NCBI GenBank assembly: GCA_964384375.1
Contig: CAYLLN010000023.1
Location: 1-64,000 of the forward strand
DNA: 64,000 nucleotides
DNA from: CAYLLN01 sp964384375
GTDB lineage: Bacteria; Planctomycetota; Planctomycetia; Pirellulales; Pirellulaceae
Reading direction: 5' to 3'
In this document: piece by piece, positions 15,833-24,220 of the stretch
Layout of the letters: each line of letters starts with the position of its first letter
How positions within the stretch are numbered: the first letter of the stretch is position 1
Position numbers and translations under genes: made by a program
Notes under the pieces: generated by a model
What the model was told of the DNA's origin: nothing
Database searches by the model: none
Seen by the model: the letters and a program-made list of their open reading frames with translations, nothing else

Positions 15833-17464
15833 ATGAATCCCAGCATCCTTGTCTTCACGCGCAACCAGAATCTGCTTTACGAACTGGGCCATCAACTCGA
15901 CGGCAAACATCCCGTGGTCCCCTGCGAAACGCTCGACAGCCTTCCCGAGCGACTCAAGGCCCAGCCGGTCGGAGCTGTGCTCGTCCATTTGGAAACGGCG
16001 ACGCTCAACGGCTATTCGCCCGCTCGGTTCATCGCCGAGCTCGACGACGCAATCGAAAACGCCCCGATGTACGGCCTGCTCGCCGGGGACTGCCCGCCGC
16101 GACTGAAGAAGTTGGCCGAGAAGGCAGTCGATGACACGCTCGAATTCCCGCTCGACTACGGTCGCCTCCGCCGCTTGCTCGCCGACAAACAAGACCTTGA
16201 TGCGGAGCTCGCCGGCTTTTGGAGCCAGATGCCGCACAAGGAACTTCACGGCCGCAGTCGCTCGCTCGTGACGTTCACGCCCGAAATGTTCGACATGATG
16301 GACGAACTGAAGGTCGCCGCGAAGCACAACGTGACGGTGCTGCTCGTCGGCGAGACGGGGAGCGGTAAGACGTTCCTCGCCCGACTGATTCACGAACTTT
16401 CCGATCGGCGCGAGGACCGCTTTTGCAATGTCGCTTGCGGGGCGCTTCCGCCCGACCTGATCGAAAGCGAACTGTTCGGCTACGTGAAAGGGGCGTTCAC
16501 TGGGGCCGATCGCGACCGCGAAGGGAAGTTTGCCGCTGCCGGCCGTGGCACGCTGTTGCTCGATGAAATCGACGTGTTGCCGCTGGAACAACAGGCGAAG
16601 CTGCTTCGCGTGATCGAGACCGGCGAATACGAACCGGTAGGCAGCAACGAAACACAGCATTCGCAGGCCCGGCTCGTCGTCGCATCGAACTACAACCTGG
16701 AAGAACTCGTGCGGGCCGGCAGCTTCCGGACTGACCTCTATTACCGGCTCAACATTCTGAACTTCCGCTTGCTGCCGCTCCGCAGCCGGCCGTGGGACAT
16801 CGAATATCTCGCCCGCAAATTCGCCCTGGAACACAGCCGCACGCATGGAATTCAGCTCCGCACGATCGAGCCCGCGCTGCTCGAAACGCTGCGGGCCTAT
16901 CACTGGCCGGGGAACATTCGTGAAATGGAGAACGTCATCCGCCGCGCGGTGCTGTACTGCCACCGTGGCGTGCTGACGGTGAGCGATCTCCCCAGTTCCA
17001 TCCGAGCGGCCGTGACGGGCGTTGCCCTGCCGACTCACGAAATGCCAGTTCGTCACGAGCCTGAGCCCACCATGCACGAAGACTCCATGCCCGACTTGCC
17101 GCTGCCGGCCAGCATGGGGGCGCGGCTCCGCATGGGGCCGCAGCCGCTGCATTCGCCGCTCGTTCAACTGCATCCGCAACGAGGTGGAATGGCCGCACAC
17201 TTGCCCGGTCACAGTGTGAATCATCCCAGCCCTTTTACCTCTCCGTCTCACGCTTTTGACACTGGCCGCGGCGGCGCCGCGACCGCCCTGGCCGCGAATC
17301 GGCTCAGCTCGCCGACGCTCGAAGACCGCGTCGATGTGCTCGAGCGGCGGATCATCGAGGACTGCCTGCAGCGGAACAACTTTCGCCGTAAGGAGACGGC
17401 AGCGGAACTCGGGATCAGCCGCGTGACGCTTTACAACAAAATGAAGAAGTTTGGGCTCATGTAA
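15833..17464 (+). CDS. Sigma-54-dependent transcriptional activator
   Basis: 543 residues from the ATG at 15833. The N-terminal ~140 residues look like a degenerate receiver (ILVFTRNQNLLYELGHQL) without an obvious phospho-acceptor Asp. The AAA+ domain follows: Walker A GETGSGKT (~173-180), the sigma-54-contacting loop GAFTGAD (~220-226), Walker B LLLDEID, and YHWPGNIREMENVIRRAV. A Pro/Met/His-rich linker leads to a C-terminal Fis-type helix-turn-helix (NNFRRKETAAELGISRVTLY). It activates RNA polymerase with RpoN at -24/-12 promoters. Candidate targets are the promoters at 20611, 21602 and 29861. The stop is one base from the next start, so the three genes to 20272 probably form one unit. Confidence 0.93.
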   Translation: MNPSILVFTRNQNLLYELGHQLDGKHPVVPCETLDSLPERLKAQPVGAVLVHLETATLNGYSPARFIAELDDAIENAPMYGLLAGDCPPRLKKLAEKAVDDTLEFPLDYGRLRRLLADKQDLDAELAGFWSQMPHKELHGRSRSLVTFTPEMFDMMDELKVAAKHNVTVLLVGETGSGKTFLARLIHELSDRREDRFCNVACGALPPDLIESELFGYVKGAFTGADRDREGKFAAAGRGTLLLDEIDVLPLEQQAKLLRVIETGEYEPVGSNETQHSQARLVVASNYNLEELVRAGSFRTDLYYRLNILNFRLLPLRSRPWDIEYLARKFALEHSRTHGIQLRTIEPALLETLRAYHWPGNIREMENVIRRAVLYCHRGVLTVSDLPSSIRAAVTGVALPTHEMPVRHEPEPTMHEDSMPDLPLPASMGARLRMGPQPLHSPLVQLHPQRGGMAAHLPGHSVNHPSPFTSPSHAFDTGRGGAATALAANRLSSPTLEDRVDVLERRIIEDCLQRNNFRRKETAAELGISRVTLYNKMKKFGLM

Positions 17465-17465
17465 A

Positions 17466-18677
17466 ATGATCGCTCGAATCTCACGCTTCGTTATGCCACC
17501 GCTCATCATGGTCGTGGCGCTCCTCGTCTATCGACTGGCCGCGTCGTCCGCGAAGCCATCCGCGATTGAACCATCGCGGGACGTGCCGCTGGTCATCGCT
17601 CCCCGCTTCGATGAACCGCGAGTGGTAACCGATGAGCAACTAGCCGCTGTCCTCGACCGCGTCAAACCGCCGACCAAACCGCTGAAGACCAACAACATGG
17701 TTCACGCCCTGCGGCTTTGGGGACCGGAGGCAGACTTTCGCGATCCGGCCATTCCGACTGGCCGGCAAATGCGGGACTACATCTTGGATGACCGGGTCTA
17801 TCGGCAATTTGCGGGTGAAAACGCTCCACCGATCTTCTACCGCGACGCTCACGGCATTGCGGTTCGGTCGTTTGATGATGCCGTGGCCAACCGCGAAACG
17901 TCGAGCTATCACGCCGACGATTTGCTCGCCACGCTCGCTGAAACGGGTACACCGCTATCGACCCCAATGCATCTGCGGGACGGCGAAGCGACCGTGGGAG
18001 AATTTCTGAACGACTCGCTCCAACGGTTCCATCTGGACCGTTTCGAGTACGAATGGGCAACCATCACTTACGCCCGCTATGTCTTTCCGGAACGGCAGTT
18101 CCGCAATCAGTGGGGGGAGCGGATCAACGTCGATCAACTGGTGGACGAAGCAATCGGCCCGTCGCTCGAACTTGGCCCGTGCAACGGACTCCATCGGCTG
18201 GAAGCGCTCGCCGTACTGTATCGAGCGGATGAGCAGGAGCACGTGCTTCGCAATCGAACCAAGCTCAAGATTCTGAGCCACATGCGCCGCGTTAGCGACT
18301 TGCTAGTCGCGTCACATTCGCCAGAAGGTTTTTGGACTCGCCAATGGCCACAGGGAGCGGCCGCTGTTGGTGGCGATCAGGCCAAGGCTGATCTCTACGA
18401 CAAGATTCTTGTCACGGGTCATCATCTGGAATGGCTGGCACTCGCTCCCGAGGAAGTCCAACCGCCGCGAGAGAACATTGTTCGCGCCGGCCAGTGGCTC
18501 ACTCGCACATTGCTGGAGATGGACGAGACGGCGCTCTTGGAAGCCTACGGCCCATACACACACGCGGCGAGGGCACTGGCACTCTGGCGGAGCAAGGATC
18601 CGTATCAAGCATGGAATCGTGGGGTAGGCGTCTCGCCTGCCGATCGGACTAACGACGTATCGCTCAACTCGAAATGA
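17466..18677 (+). CDS. Membrane-anchored hypothetical protein
   Basis: 403 residues from the ATG at 17466, one base after the activator gene stop. One N-terminal hydrophobic segment (about residues 10-27, MPPLIMVVALLVYRLAAS) suggests a signal anchor. The body is mostly helical, with recurring features such as VDQLVDEAIGPSLELGPCNG, RLEALAVLYRADEQE and HHLEWLALAPEEVQPPRENI that resemble an alpha/alpha-barrel-type repeat architecture, but I cannot name the family. The last ~20 codons include a palindrome-like sequence GTAGGCGTCTCGCCTGCC, so the C-terminus may be repeat-derived. ATGA overlap with the next gene indicates translational coupling. Confidence 0.7.
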   Translation: MIARISRFVMPPLIMVVALLVYRLAASSAKPSAIEPSRDVPLVIAPRFDEPRVVTDEQLAAVLDRVKPPTKPLKTNNMVHALRLWGPEADFRDPAIPTGRQMRDYILDDRVYRQFAGENAPPIFYRDAHGIAVRSFDDAVANRETSSYHADDLLATLAETGTPLSTPMHLRDGEATVGEFLNDSLQRFHLDRFEYEWATITYARYVFPERQFRNQWGERINVDQLVDEAIGPSLELGPCNGLHRLEALAVLYRADEQEHVLRNRTKLKILSHMRRVSDLLVASHSPEGFWTRQWPQGAAAVGGDQAKADLYDKILVTGHHLEWLALAPEEVQPPRENIVRAGQWLTRTLLEMDETALLEAYGPYTHAARALALWRSKDPYQAWNRGVGVSPADRTNDVSLNSK

Positions 18678-20272
18678 CAAATCCCATGAGCGCGATCCCC
18701 TCCGACTCACAGGCGACTCTTCCCGCGTGCCTCACGCGCGACAACCTCACCTCACCGTACTTCCCATCACTCTCGGCAGCCGGGCTGCACGCGATCATCG
18801 CTCTGTGCGCGATCTTCGCACTCACGAGCTTCAACCGCTTGAACCATACGGACTTGTGGGGACACGTCAACTTCGGCCGCTGGATTGTCGAACATCGCGC
18901 TCTGCCCGCTGCCGATCCGTTTGCCGCACAAACGAGCCAGCAGCCGATGCTGCATGCCGCCTGGCTTTCGCAGGTTACGGGCTACGAAGTGCAGCGCATC
19001 TTTGGCAACGAAGGGCTCATTTTCGGGCACGCATTGCTTGTGACACTGACTGCCGGCGTGCTGATGCTGGCCGTCGTCCGCCGCGGAGCGCCGCTTTCGT
19101 GGGCGTGGGTCGCAGGCGCGGCGATGTTTATCCTCGATCTGCCGATTGTCGGCACGGTTCGGCCGCAACTTTTCGGCCAGCTTGGCGCCGCGATAATGCT
19201 ACTGGCTGCTTCCGTGCTGCCGAGCAAGCGACACCCGCTCGTCTGGCTGCCGATCGTGACCGCTTTCTGGGCCAATTTGCACGGCAGCGTGCTGATGGGT
19301 CTCGTGATCCTGGGCATTTGCGCGATCGGCATGACCTGGACCGCCTTTCGCAAATCGGGCAATAGCCTCGCCAAAGCCGTCAGCGATCCCCGCGTGGTGC
19401 GGATGTGGCTGGCCGTGCTACTGGCAACTGCCGGGGCGTGCTTCAATCCGCACGGACCGATGCTGCTCGTACGGACGATCTTCTTTGGCGAGCACGCCGC
19501 GCTGTCGAGCATCACCGAATGGCGAGCGATGTCGCTGTCGAGCCTCACCGGCATGCTAATGATCGGTTCGCTCGCCGCGACCATCGCTCTGGTGAAGCTG
19601 AGCCCACGAAAGTGGGAACTGCACGAACTGCTCTTGCTTGCACTCTTTGCGCTCGCAACCTTCTCGGCGATACGGATGCTCGCCTGGTGGGCACTCGTTT
19701 GGACCTGGGTGGCAATTCCTCATGCTGCGGCCGCCTGGCAGGCGTATCGCGAGCGTGCCGGTTTGCCATCGCAGCCCGCCAACGAACCAACAGCGATGCG
19801 GAGCGTGCTGGCGATGGGAGTCGTCTTCATGATGGCACTCGTCGCTCCCCCCAGCTTCGCCCTCGTCAGCGGTCAGGCCCGCGGCGAAGGACCGATCATG
19901 GTGAGCGAAACACCGATTTATCTGGCTGACGAAGTCGCCCGCCGTGGACTTTCCGGAAACATCGCCGCTCCGATGGACTGGGCCGATTTCCTGATCTGGA
20001 AGACTGACGGCCGCCTGAAGCCGCTCGTTTATTCGCACGTCCATCTGACCGAAGCCGACACGTGGCGCGACTACGAGTCGATCGCTCGCGGCGAGGATAC
20101 CTGGCTGCACATCCTCCGGGCTCACCAGATGGACTACCTCGTCGTCAGCCGCAGTCGCTATCCCGACCTGGCGAAGCGAGTCGCGCTAGCGAGCCGGAAT
20201 GAGAAGCCGCCGCTGCGGATCATCTATCAGGACCAGCGGTGCATCCTGGCGGAACTCGCCAGCTTCAATTGA
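18674..20272 (+). CDS. Polytopic membrane protein of unknown function
   Basis: 532 residues; the ATG overlaps the upstream stop (ATGA). About ten hydrophobic segments run between residues 35 and 410 (for example LHAIIALCAIFALTSF, SVLMGLVILGICAIGMTWTA, MRSVLAMGVVFMMALVA), with a soluble C-terminal domain of about 120 residues. The first loop contains FNRLNHTDLWGHVNFGRWIV, a segment characteristic of planctomycete membrane proteins resembling GT-C glycosyltransferases, with D-L-W and an H-x-x-W near the first external loop. A GT-C-like role is only a hypothesis. The soluble tail carries HILRAHQMDYLVVSRSRYPD. Confidence 0.75.
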   Translation: MTNPMSAIPSDSQATLPACLTRDNLTSPYFPSLSAAGLHAIIALCAIFALTSFNRLNHTDLWGHVNFGRWIVEHRALPAADPFAAQTSQQPMLHAAWLSQVTGYEVQRIFGNEGLIFGHALLVTLTAGVLMLAVVRRGAPLSWAWVAGAAMFILDLPIVGTVRPQLFGQLGAAIMLLAASVLPSKRHPLVWLPIVTAFWANLHGSVLMGLVILGICAIGMTWTAFRKSGNSLAKAVSDPRVVRMWLAVLLATAGACFNPHGPMLLVRTIFFGEHAALSSITEWRAMSLSSLTGMLMIGSLAATIALVKLSPRKWELHELLLLALFALATFSAIRMLAWWALVWTWVAIPHAAAAWQAYRERAGLPSQPANEPTAMRSVLAMGVVFMMALVAPPSFALVSGQARGEGPIMVSETPIYLADEVARRGLSGNIAAPMDWADFLIWKTDGRLKPLVYSHVHLTEADTWRDYESIARGEDTWLHILRAHQMDYLVVSRSRYPDLAKRVALASRNEKPPLRIIYQDQRCILAELASFN

Positions 20273-20274
20273 TC

Positions 20275-20353
20275 GCTTAGCCGCCGCCTCCAGGCGGTGC
20301 TCCCTCCATGTCATTGGATGACGCACCGCCCGTCGTGGACGACGGGGCTAAGC
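20275..20353. repeat. Nested inverted repeat after the membrane-protein gene
   Basis: Outer arms GCTTAGCC/GGCTAAGC and inner arms GGCGGTGC/GCACCGCC enclose about 20 bases. There is no T-tract, so it is a structural repeat or weak terminator rather than a typical one. Confidence 0.6.
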
Positions 20354-20610
20354 AGACCAAGCGCCACGTTCCGGTAGCTGCACACCTACTCCGCGTCGCC
20401 TAGCGCCGCGTTCATCTCCCGGCACTTCTCGCCGCCCGTGTTCAGCTCTCTGAACACTTTGTTCAATCTCTCGCCGTTCGGCGCTAAGGCCGCTTAACAT
20501 CGTCGTCATGTCGCGTTTCGCCTCCGCAACGCCGGCAACCGTTCACAACTCTTGACTGCGCAAACACTTACTAACAATTTGCCAAGAATTCTTCACGCGC
20601 TTTTTGCGTT

Positions 20611-20626
20611 TGGTATGGTTTCTGCC
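20611..20626 (+). promoter_or_regulatory. Candidate sigma-54 (-24/-12) promoter of pilin 1
   Basis: TGGTATGGTTTCTGCC keeps the GG-N10-GC spacing and fits TGGnAnGnnnnnTGC. It lies 105 bases upstream of the pilin 1 start. Confidence 0.45.
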
Positions 20627-20730
20627 AATAATCGGAATCATGCCGGTTCAGCCGGTGAGACACGTTTTGCCGCTTGAACAACGCAACTAGATGGGGCCCT
20701 TGGCCCGCGCACCCAAGAGGAGATCCGGCA

Positions 20731-21174
20731 ATGAAGAGTTTGCTTTCCCGCATGTGGCACGAGACGGACGGCGTGCTGTCGTTTGAATGGACGATGCTCA
20801 CCAGCCTGCTGACGGTGGGGGTGGTGTCGGGCGTCGCTTCGGTCCGCGATGCCGTTACCGACGAGATGGGGGATCTCGCCCAGGCGATGGTCAGCCTCGA
20901 TCAGTCGTATGTGGTCGAGCAGCCGCTCGTCATCCGCGTGCATACGCTCGGCGGCGGCTTTGGGGGCGTGAATAGCTCCTTCGGCGGCTCGTTCCCTGGC
21001 AGCCAGGTTCCTTCCGGCGCCAGCGGCTCGGCGTTCATCGATTCCAGCAGCTACGACGACTGCACCCGCGGCGGCATGAAGGTGATCGAGTTCCCGCGCA
21101 ATCGCGACCGCCAGCCGATCCAGCCGGAAGCCAATCCGCAGCCGGCGTCGGAAGAGACCGCCCCCGCCTTGTAA
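20731..21174 (+). CDS. Flp-like (type IVb) prepilin paralogue 1
   Basis: 147 residues from the ATG at 20731, with AGAGGAG 11 bases upstream. A short basic leader ends in DG; VLSFEW follows, so cleavage after Gly14 would give Glu at +5 as in class III prepilins, with Trp replacing the usual Flp Tyr at +6. One hydrophobic helix (TMLTSLLTVGVVSGVASV) comes next. The C-terminal region is much longer than in classic Flp (about 50-60 residues total) and contains a Gly/Ser-rich stretch, the family motif FIDSSSYDDC, and a unique basic/acidic tail. It is the most divergent of the seven copies and is separated from the others by a terminator. Confidence 0.82.
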   Translation: MKSLLSRMWHETDGVLSFEWTMLTSLLTVGVVSGVASVRDAVTDEMGDLAQAMVSLDQSYVVEQPLVIRVHTLGGGFGGVNSSFGGSFPGSQVPSGASGSAFIDSSSYDDCTRGGMKVIEFPRNRDRQPIQPEANPQPASEETAPAL

Positions 21175-21380
21175 GAGAGGAAGCGCTGTAAAGGTGGCGA
21201 AACGTCAACACGTTGTTGCCTCCGTTGATCAAACACCACATCCAACACGCCCGTGCTCGCGGCGGCTTGCCGTGCCGAAAATAACTGGTGAAAGTGTGCC
21301 CTTTCGCCAGCGAAAACCGGCACCCGCGGAATAAACCATTCCGCTGGAATTGCAGCTGCCAGAATGCACGGAAAACACGG
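21175..21380. other. Intergenic segment between pilin 1 and its terminator
   Basis: About 200 bases without a gene. A small hairpin GCGGAAT-AAACC-ATTCCGC lies at about 21325-21343, and TGCCAGAATG, part of a palindrome seen elsewhere, at 21355. Confidence 0.4.
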
Positions 21381-21419
21381 CTCCGCGGCTCATGCCAAGG
21401 CATGGACCGCGGAGTTTTT
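21381..21419 (+). terminator. Strong rho-independent terminator after pilin 1
   Basis: Stem CTCCGCGG..CATGCC/GGCATG..CCGCGGAG with a two-base loop, followed by TTTTT. It separates pilin 1 from the other six pilin genes. Confidence 0.85.
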
Positions 21420-21601
21420 CTATTCGCAAACTGCCGCGACGCGTAAACATTCTGTTTCGCCAGGCATGCGCCCCGTGTTTCGTGCGGACAACACTTGGCG
21501 GAAACGCCACGCCGCCAACCACACCTTCCCCCTATCGTAAGACCAAGCCGCGGCACTCTTTACCGCCCGAGCGCAAGGAATTTTCGGCCAAGACTTTTCC
21601 C

Positions 21602-21617
21602 CGGCACACCCTGTGCT
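21602..21617 (+). promoter_or_regulatory. Candidate sigma-54 (-24/-12) promoter of pilin 2
   Basis: CGGCACACCCTGTGCT matches GGCAC at -24 and TGCT at -12 with the correct GG-N10-GC spacing. It lies 114 bases upstream of pilin 2, close to the distance seen for pilin 1. Confidence 0.5.
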
Positions 21618-21730
21618 TATTGCGTGGCCACGAGAAAGTCGGCGCTCGCGGCACAACGAGCGGCGACGGGGCCGCCCATTGTCGGGCGCTCCACACGTGT
21701 TTTCTGTGTTCCTGGTACAAGGAGTCTTGG

Positions 21731-22063
21731 ATGAAGAACGTTCTGTCTCGCATGTGGAAGGAAGAGGACGGCGTCCTCTCCTTCGAGTGGGTCCTTCTGG
21801 TGACCCTGCTCACGATCGGCATCGTGTCCGGCCTGGCCGGCGCTCGCGATGCGATCATCGATGAATTGGGCGACGTCGCCCAGGCCATGTTGGCCCTCGA
21901 TCAGTCGTACACGATCGACTTCCCGTTGGCGGTCCTCGTGCACACCTCGAGCACCAGCTCGGCCAGCGACAGCTCGTTCATCGACGCGCTGATCTACGTG
22001 GACTGCGGCCGCACGACCTTCGCCGGTCAGACCCCGCAGACCGTTCTGGACAGCGATTCGTAG
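21731..22063 (+). CDS. Flp-like (type IVb) prepilin paralogue 2
   Basis: 110 residues. The ATG at 21731 follows AAGGAGTCTTGG, a ribosome-site sequence nearly shared with cpaB and tadA downstream. Leader MKNVLSRMWKEEDG, then VLSFEW, then the hydrophobic helix VLLVTLLTIGIVSGLAGA and the conserved DAIIDELGDVAQAMLALDQS. The C-terminal tail is Ser/Thr-rich and ends with SSFIDALIYVDCGRT. First gene of the compact six-pilin run. Confidence 0.85.
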   Translation: MKNVLSRMWKEEDGVLSFEWVLLVTLLTIGIVSGLAGARDAIIDELGDVAQAMLALDQSYTIDFPLAVLVHTSSTSSASDSSFIDALIYVDCGRTTFAGQTPQTVLDSDS

Positions 22064-22181
22064 TCGATCGGGCATCGTCCTTATCGTCCCTGGGCTTGCC
22101 CGCTCCGCATTTGCGGCCGGGCAGGCTCCTTTTTGCTCTGGAACTTTCTCTGCTGGATCGCTCGACCAATAAGGCTCGACT

Positions 22182-22541
22182 ATGCGACATCCTCTGGCCC
22201 GCGTGTGGAACGAAACCGACGGCGTCCTCTCGTTCGAGTGGACGATCCTCCTGACGCTGCTTGTAATCGGCGTTATCGCTGGGCTGGCAGGGGCTCGCAA
22301 CGCAATCATCGACGAACTGGGGGATGCAGCGCAGGCAATGCTGGCCCTCGATCACTCGTATGAACTCGACAGCCCGCTATCGCTCTTGATCGACATTGAC
22401 GGCGGCGGAGGACCTGCCCTGCCCGTGGAGGTCGGCGCTGCTGCCGGTTCAGAATTTATCGACGCCCAGGTATTTCAAGACTGCGGCCGCGGAGCCGCGA
22501 TTCCCGGCGAACAAGCCGGCCAAACGGACGTCAACTCATAG
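22182..22541 (+). CDS. Flp-like (type IVb) prepilin paralogue 3
   Basis: 119 residues. Leader MRHPLARVWNETDG, VLSFEW, helix TILLTLLVIGVIAGLAGA, then NAIIDELGDAAQAMLALDHS. The tail differs from its neighbours by a Gly/Pro-rich segment (DIDGGGGPALPVEVGAAAG) before SEFIDAQVFQDCGRG. Spaced 118 bases from pilin 2. Confidence 0.84.
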   Translation: MRHPLARVWNETDGVLSFEWTILLTLLVIGVIAGLAGARNAIIDELGDAAQAMLALDHSYELDSPLSLLIDIDGGGGPALPVEVGAAAGSEFIDAQVFQDCGRGAAIPGEQAGQTDVNS

Positions 22542-22600
22542 TTTCTTCGTCGCAACAAATCACCACTGACTAATCCCTCAACACGCGGAAAACAGGCCTC

Positions 22601-22945
22601 ATGTCCCTGAAAATCAACCAAATCTGGAAGGATGAGGATGGCGTGCTCTCCTTCGAATGGACACTGCTCTTGACGCTGCTCGTGATCGGGATTGTGGCCG
22701 GATTAGCCGGGGCCCGCGATGCGATCATCGACGAATTCGGCGATGCCGCTCAGGGGATGCTCGCTCTCGATCAGTCGATGACGATCGATCACCCGCTTTC
22801 GATCCAGGTTCACAACAACGAGGTGAGCGCCGCCAGCGACTCTTCGTTCGTCGATGCGCTTCTGTACGGCGATTGCCCGCGAGCCGACTTCCTCCCCGGC
22901 CAAGCGCCCCAATTGGTCGATGACGGCATCGACGAATCGCCCTAG
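22601..22945 (+). CDS. Flp-like (type IVb) prepilin paralogue 4
   Basis: 114 residues. Leader MSLKINQIWKDEDG, VLSFEW, helix TLLLTLLVIGIVAGLAGA, DAIIDEFGDAAQGMLALDQS. Tail with SSFVDALLYGDCPRA. The Gly in the usual CGR motif is replaced by Pro. Spaced 59 bases from pilin 3. Confidence 0.84.
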   Translation: MSLKINQIWKDEDGVLSFEWTLLLTLLVIGIVAGLAGARDAIIDEFGDAAQGMLALDQSMTIDHPLSIQVHNNEVSAASDSSFVDALLYGDCPRADFLPGQAPQLVDDGIDESP

Positions 22946-22991
22946 TTCGCTGCACCTCCCATCCGCTCAGGCATTCACCCTTACAACTCCC

Positions 22992-23357
22992 ATGAAATCG
23001 ACCCTGATCCAACTCTGGCGCGAGGAAGACGGCGTTCTGTCGTTCGAGTGGACGCTTCTCCTCACGCTGCTCGTCATCGGCATCGTCGGCGGCGTGGCTG
23101 GCGCACGCGACGCGATCATCGACGAACTCGGCGATGTGGCACAAGTTATGCTCGCTGTCGATCAGTCGTACACGCTCGCGTTCCCGCTGCAGGTCAACGT
23201 GCATACGTCGGCCACCAGCTCGGCGAGCAACTCCAGCTTCATCGACGCTCTGCTCTATGAAGATTGCGGTTCGACGTTCCCTGGCCCGCCGGATCAACAG
23301 CCCGGCCCCGCCATTCCGATCGACGACTTCAATCCCGGTCAAGACGACTTCGGCTAA
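22992..23357 (+). CDS. Flp-like (type IVb) prepilin paralogue 5
   Basis: 121 residues from the ATG at 22992; the open frame extends upstream into pilin 4 but without coding character. Leader MKSTLIQLWREEDG, VLSFEW, helix TLLLTLLVIGIVGGVAGA, DAIIDELGDVAQVMLAVDQS. Tail with SSFIDALLYEDCGST followed by a Pro/Asp-rich end. It is closest to pilin 2 in the Ser/Thr-rich segment. Confidence 0.84.
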   Translation: MKSTLIQLWREEDGVLSFEWTLLLTLLVIGIVGGVAGARDAIIDELGDVAQVMLAVDQSYTLAFPLQVNVHTSATSSASNSSFIDALLYEDCGSTFPGPPDQQPGPAIPIDDFNPGQDDFG

Positions 23358-23384
23358 TCGCACCTCCGCTTGGAAACTCATCTC

Positions 23385-23711
23385 ATGAAACGCCTTCTCG
23401 CGCTCTGGACCGAAGACGATGGCGTCCTCTCGTTCGAGTGGACGCTGCTCCTCACGCTGCTCACCATCGGCATCGTTGCCGGGCTAGCTGCGGCCCGCGA
23501 TGCCATCATCGACGAGCTCGGCGACGTGGCCGAAGCCGCCCAGGCCTTTGACCAGAGTTACAGCCTGGACGACTTCGACGTTCCTGGCATCTTCACCAAC
23601 AACCCCAGCATCTACACGGAAGGACCGGAAGATCGGGTCTATCAGGACTGCGGCCGCACGAACGCTCCAACCGGACAGACCCCGCAGCAAGTGACCGATT
23701 CGCCGTCGTAA
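23385..23711 (+). CDS. Flp-like (type IVb) prepilin paralogue 6
   Basis: 108 residues from the ATG at 23385. Leader one residue shorter (MKRLLALWTEDDG), then VLSFEW, helix TLLLTLLTIGIVAGLAAA, DAIIDELGDVAEAAQAFDQS. The tail is reorganised (FDVPGIFTNNPSIYTEG) but keeps VYQDCGRT. Spaced 27 bases from pilin 5. Confidence 0.84.
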   Translation: MKRLLALWTEDDGVLSFEWTLLLTLLTIGIVAGLAAARDAIIDELGDVAEAAQAFDQSYSLDDFDVPGIFTNNPSIYTEGPEDRVYQDCGRTNAPTGQTPQQVTDSPS

Positions 23712-23771
23712 TCACCGCGGTTTGGCCCGCGGGTTGCATTTCACTTCTGACGACGAGGAGAGGCTGGCTCC

Positions 23772-24083
23772 ATGACTCGATTCCTCCACAAAATGTGGCA
23801 CGAAGACGACGGCGTACTCTCGTTCGAGTGGACGCTGGTCGTGGTGCTGCTGGTGTTTGGCATCATCGCCGGCCTGGGGGCCGCCCGCGACGTCATCATC
23901 GACGAGCTGGGGGACACGGCCGAGGCGGTGCTCGCCTTTGACCAGTCGTACTCGTTCGCGGGGATTCCGATTCTCGGCATACCGCCTAGCGAGTACGACG
24001 ACCAGCTCGGGACCGTGGTTGATTGCGGTCGCAGCACCGCGATTCCGACGGTTCCGGCCGACGACTCGTCGGACGGGGGCTAA
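23772..24083 (+). CDS. Flp-like (type IVb) prepilin paralogue 7
   Basis: 103 residues, the shortest copy. Leader MTRFLHKMWHEDDG, VLSFEW, helix TLVVVLLVFGIIAGLGAA, DVIIDELGDTAEAVLAFDQS. Tail SFAGIPILGIPPSEYDD and VVDCGRS. Last copy before the prepilin peptidase gene. Confidence 0.84.
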   Translation: MTRFLHKMWHEDDGVLSFEWTLVVVLLVFGIIAGLGAARDVIIDELGDTAEAVLAFDQSYSFAGIPILGIPPSEYDDQLGTVVDCGRSTAIPTVPADDSSDGG

Positions 24084-24108
24084 TTGCACTGACTCGATTC
24101 GCAAACGG

Positions 24109-24169
24109 TCAGCACTGACTGGGGAGCCAGTGCTGATCGGATGACGAGCGACGGCACACAGAGTGTGCC
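24109..24169. repeat. Two short palindromes between pilin 7 and the prepilin peptidase gene
   Basis: TCAGCACTG/CAGTGCTGA stem at 24109-24136 and GGCACACAGAGTGTGCC at 24153-24169. Neither is followed by a T-run. Confidence 0.6.
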
Positions 24170-24220
24170 TACTACTTCGCGCTCCCCGCTTATCTCATCC
24201 TTAGCGAGGACGCACGCGCC

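Noticed and set aside
15734..17509. A 591-codon minus-strand open frame opposite the sigma-54 activator
   Set aside because: Antisense shadow of a clear gene; no motif, Arg/His/Gln-rich as expected for such shadows.
20275..20353. Inverted repeat after the membrane-protein gene as a rho-independent terminator
   Set aside because: The stem is nested and interrupted, and no T-tract follows on either strand; kept as a repeat only.
21731..21748. TGGTACAAGGAGTCTTGG just before pilin 2 as a -24/-12 promoter
   Set aside because: The GC at -12 is missing and the sequence contains the ribosome-binding site; the element at 21602 fits better.
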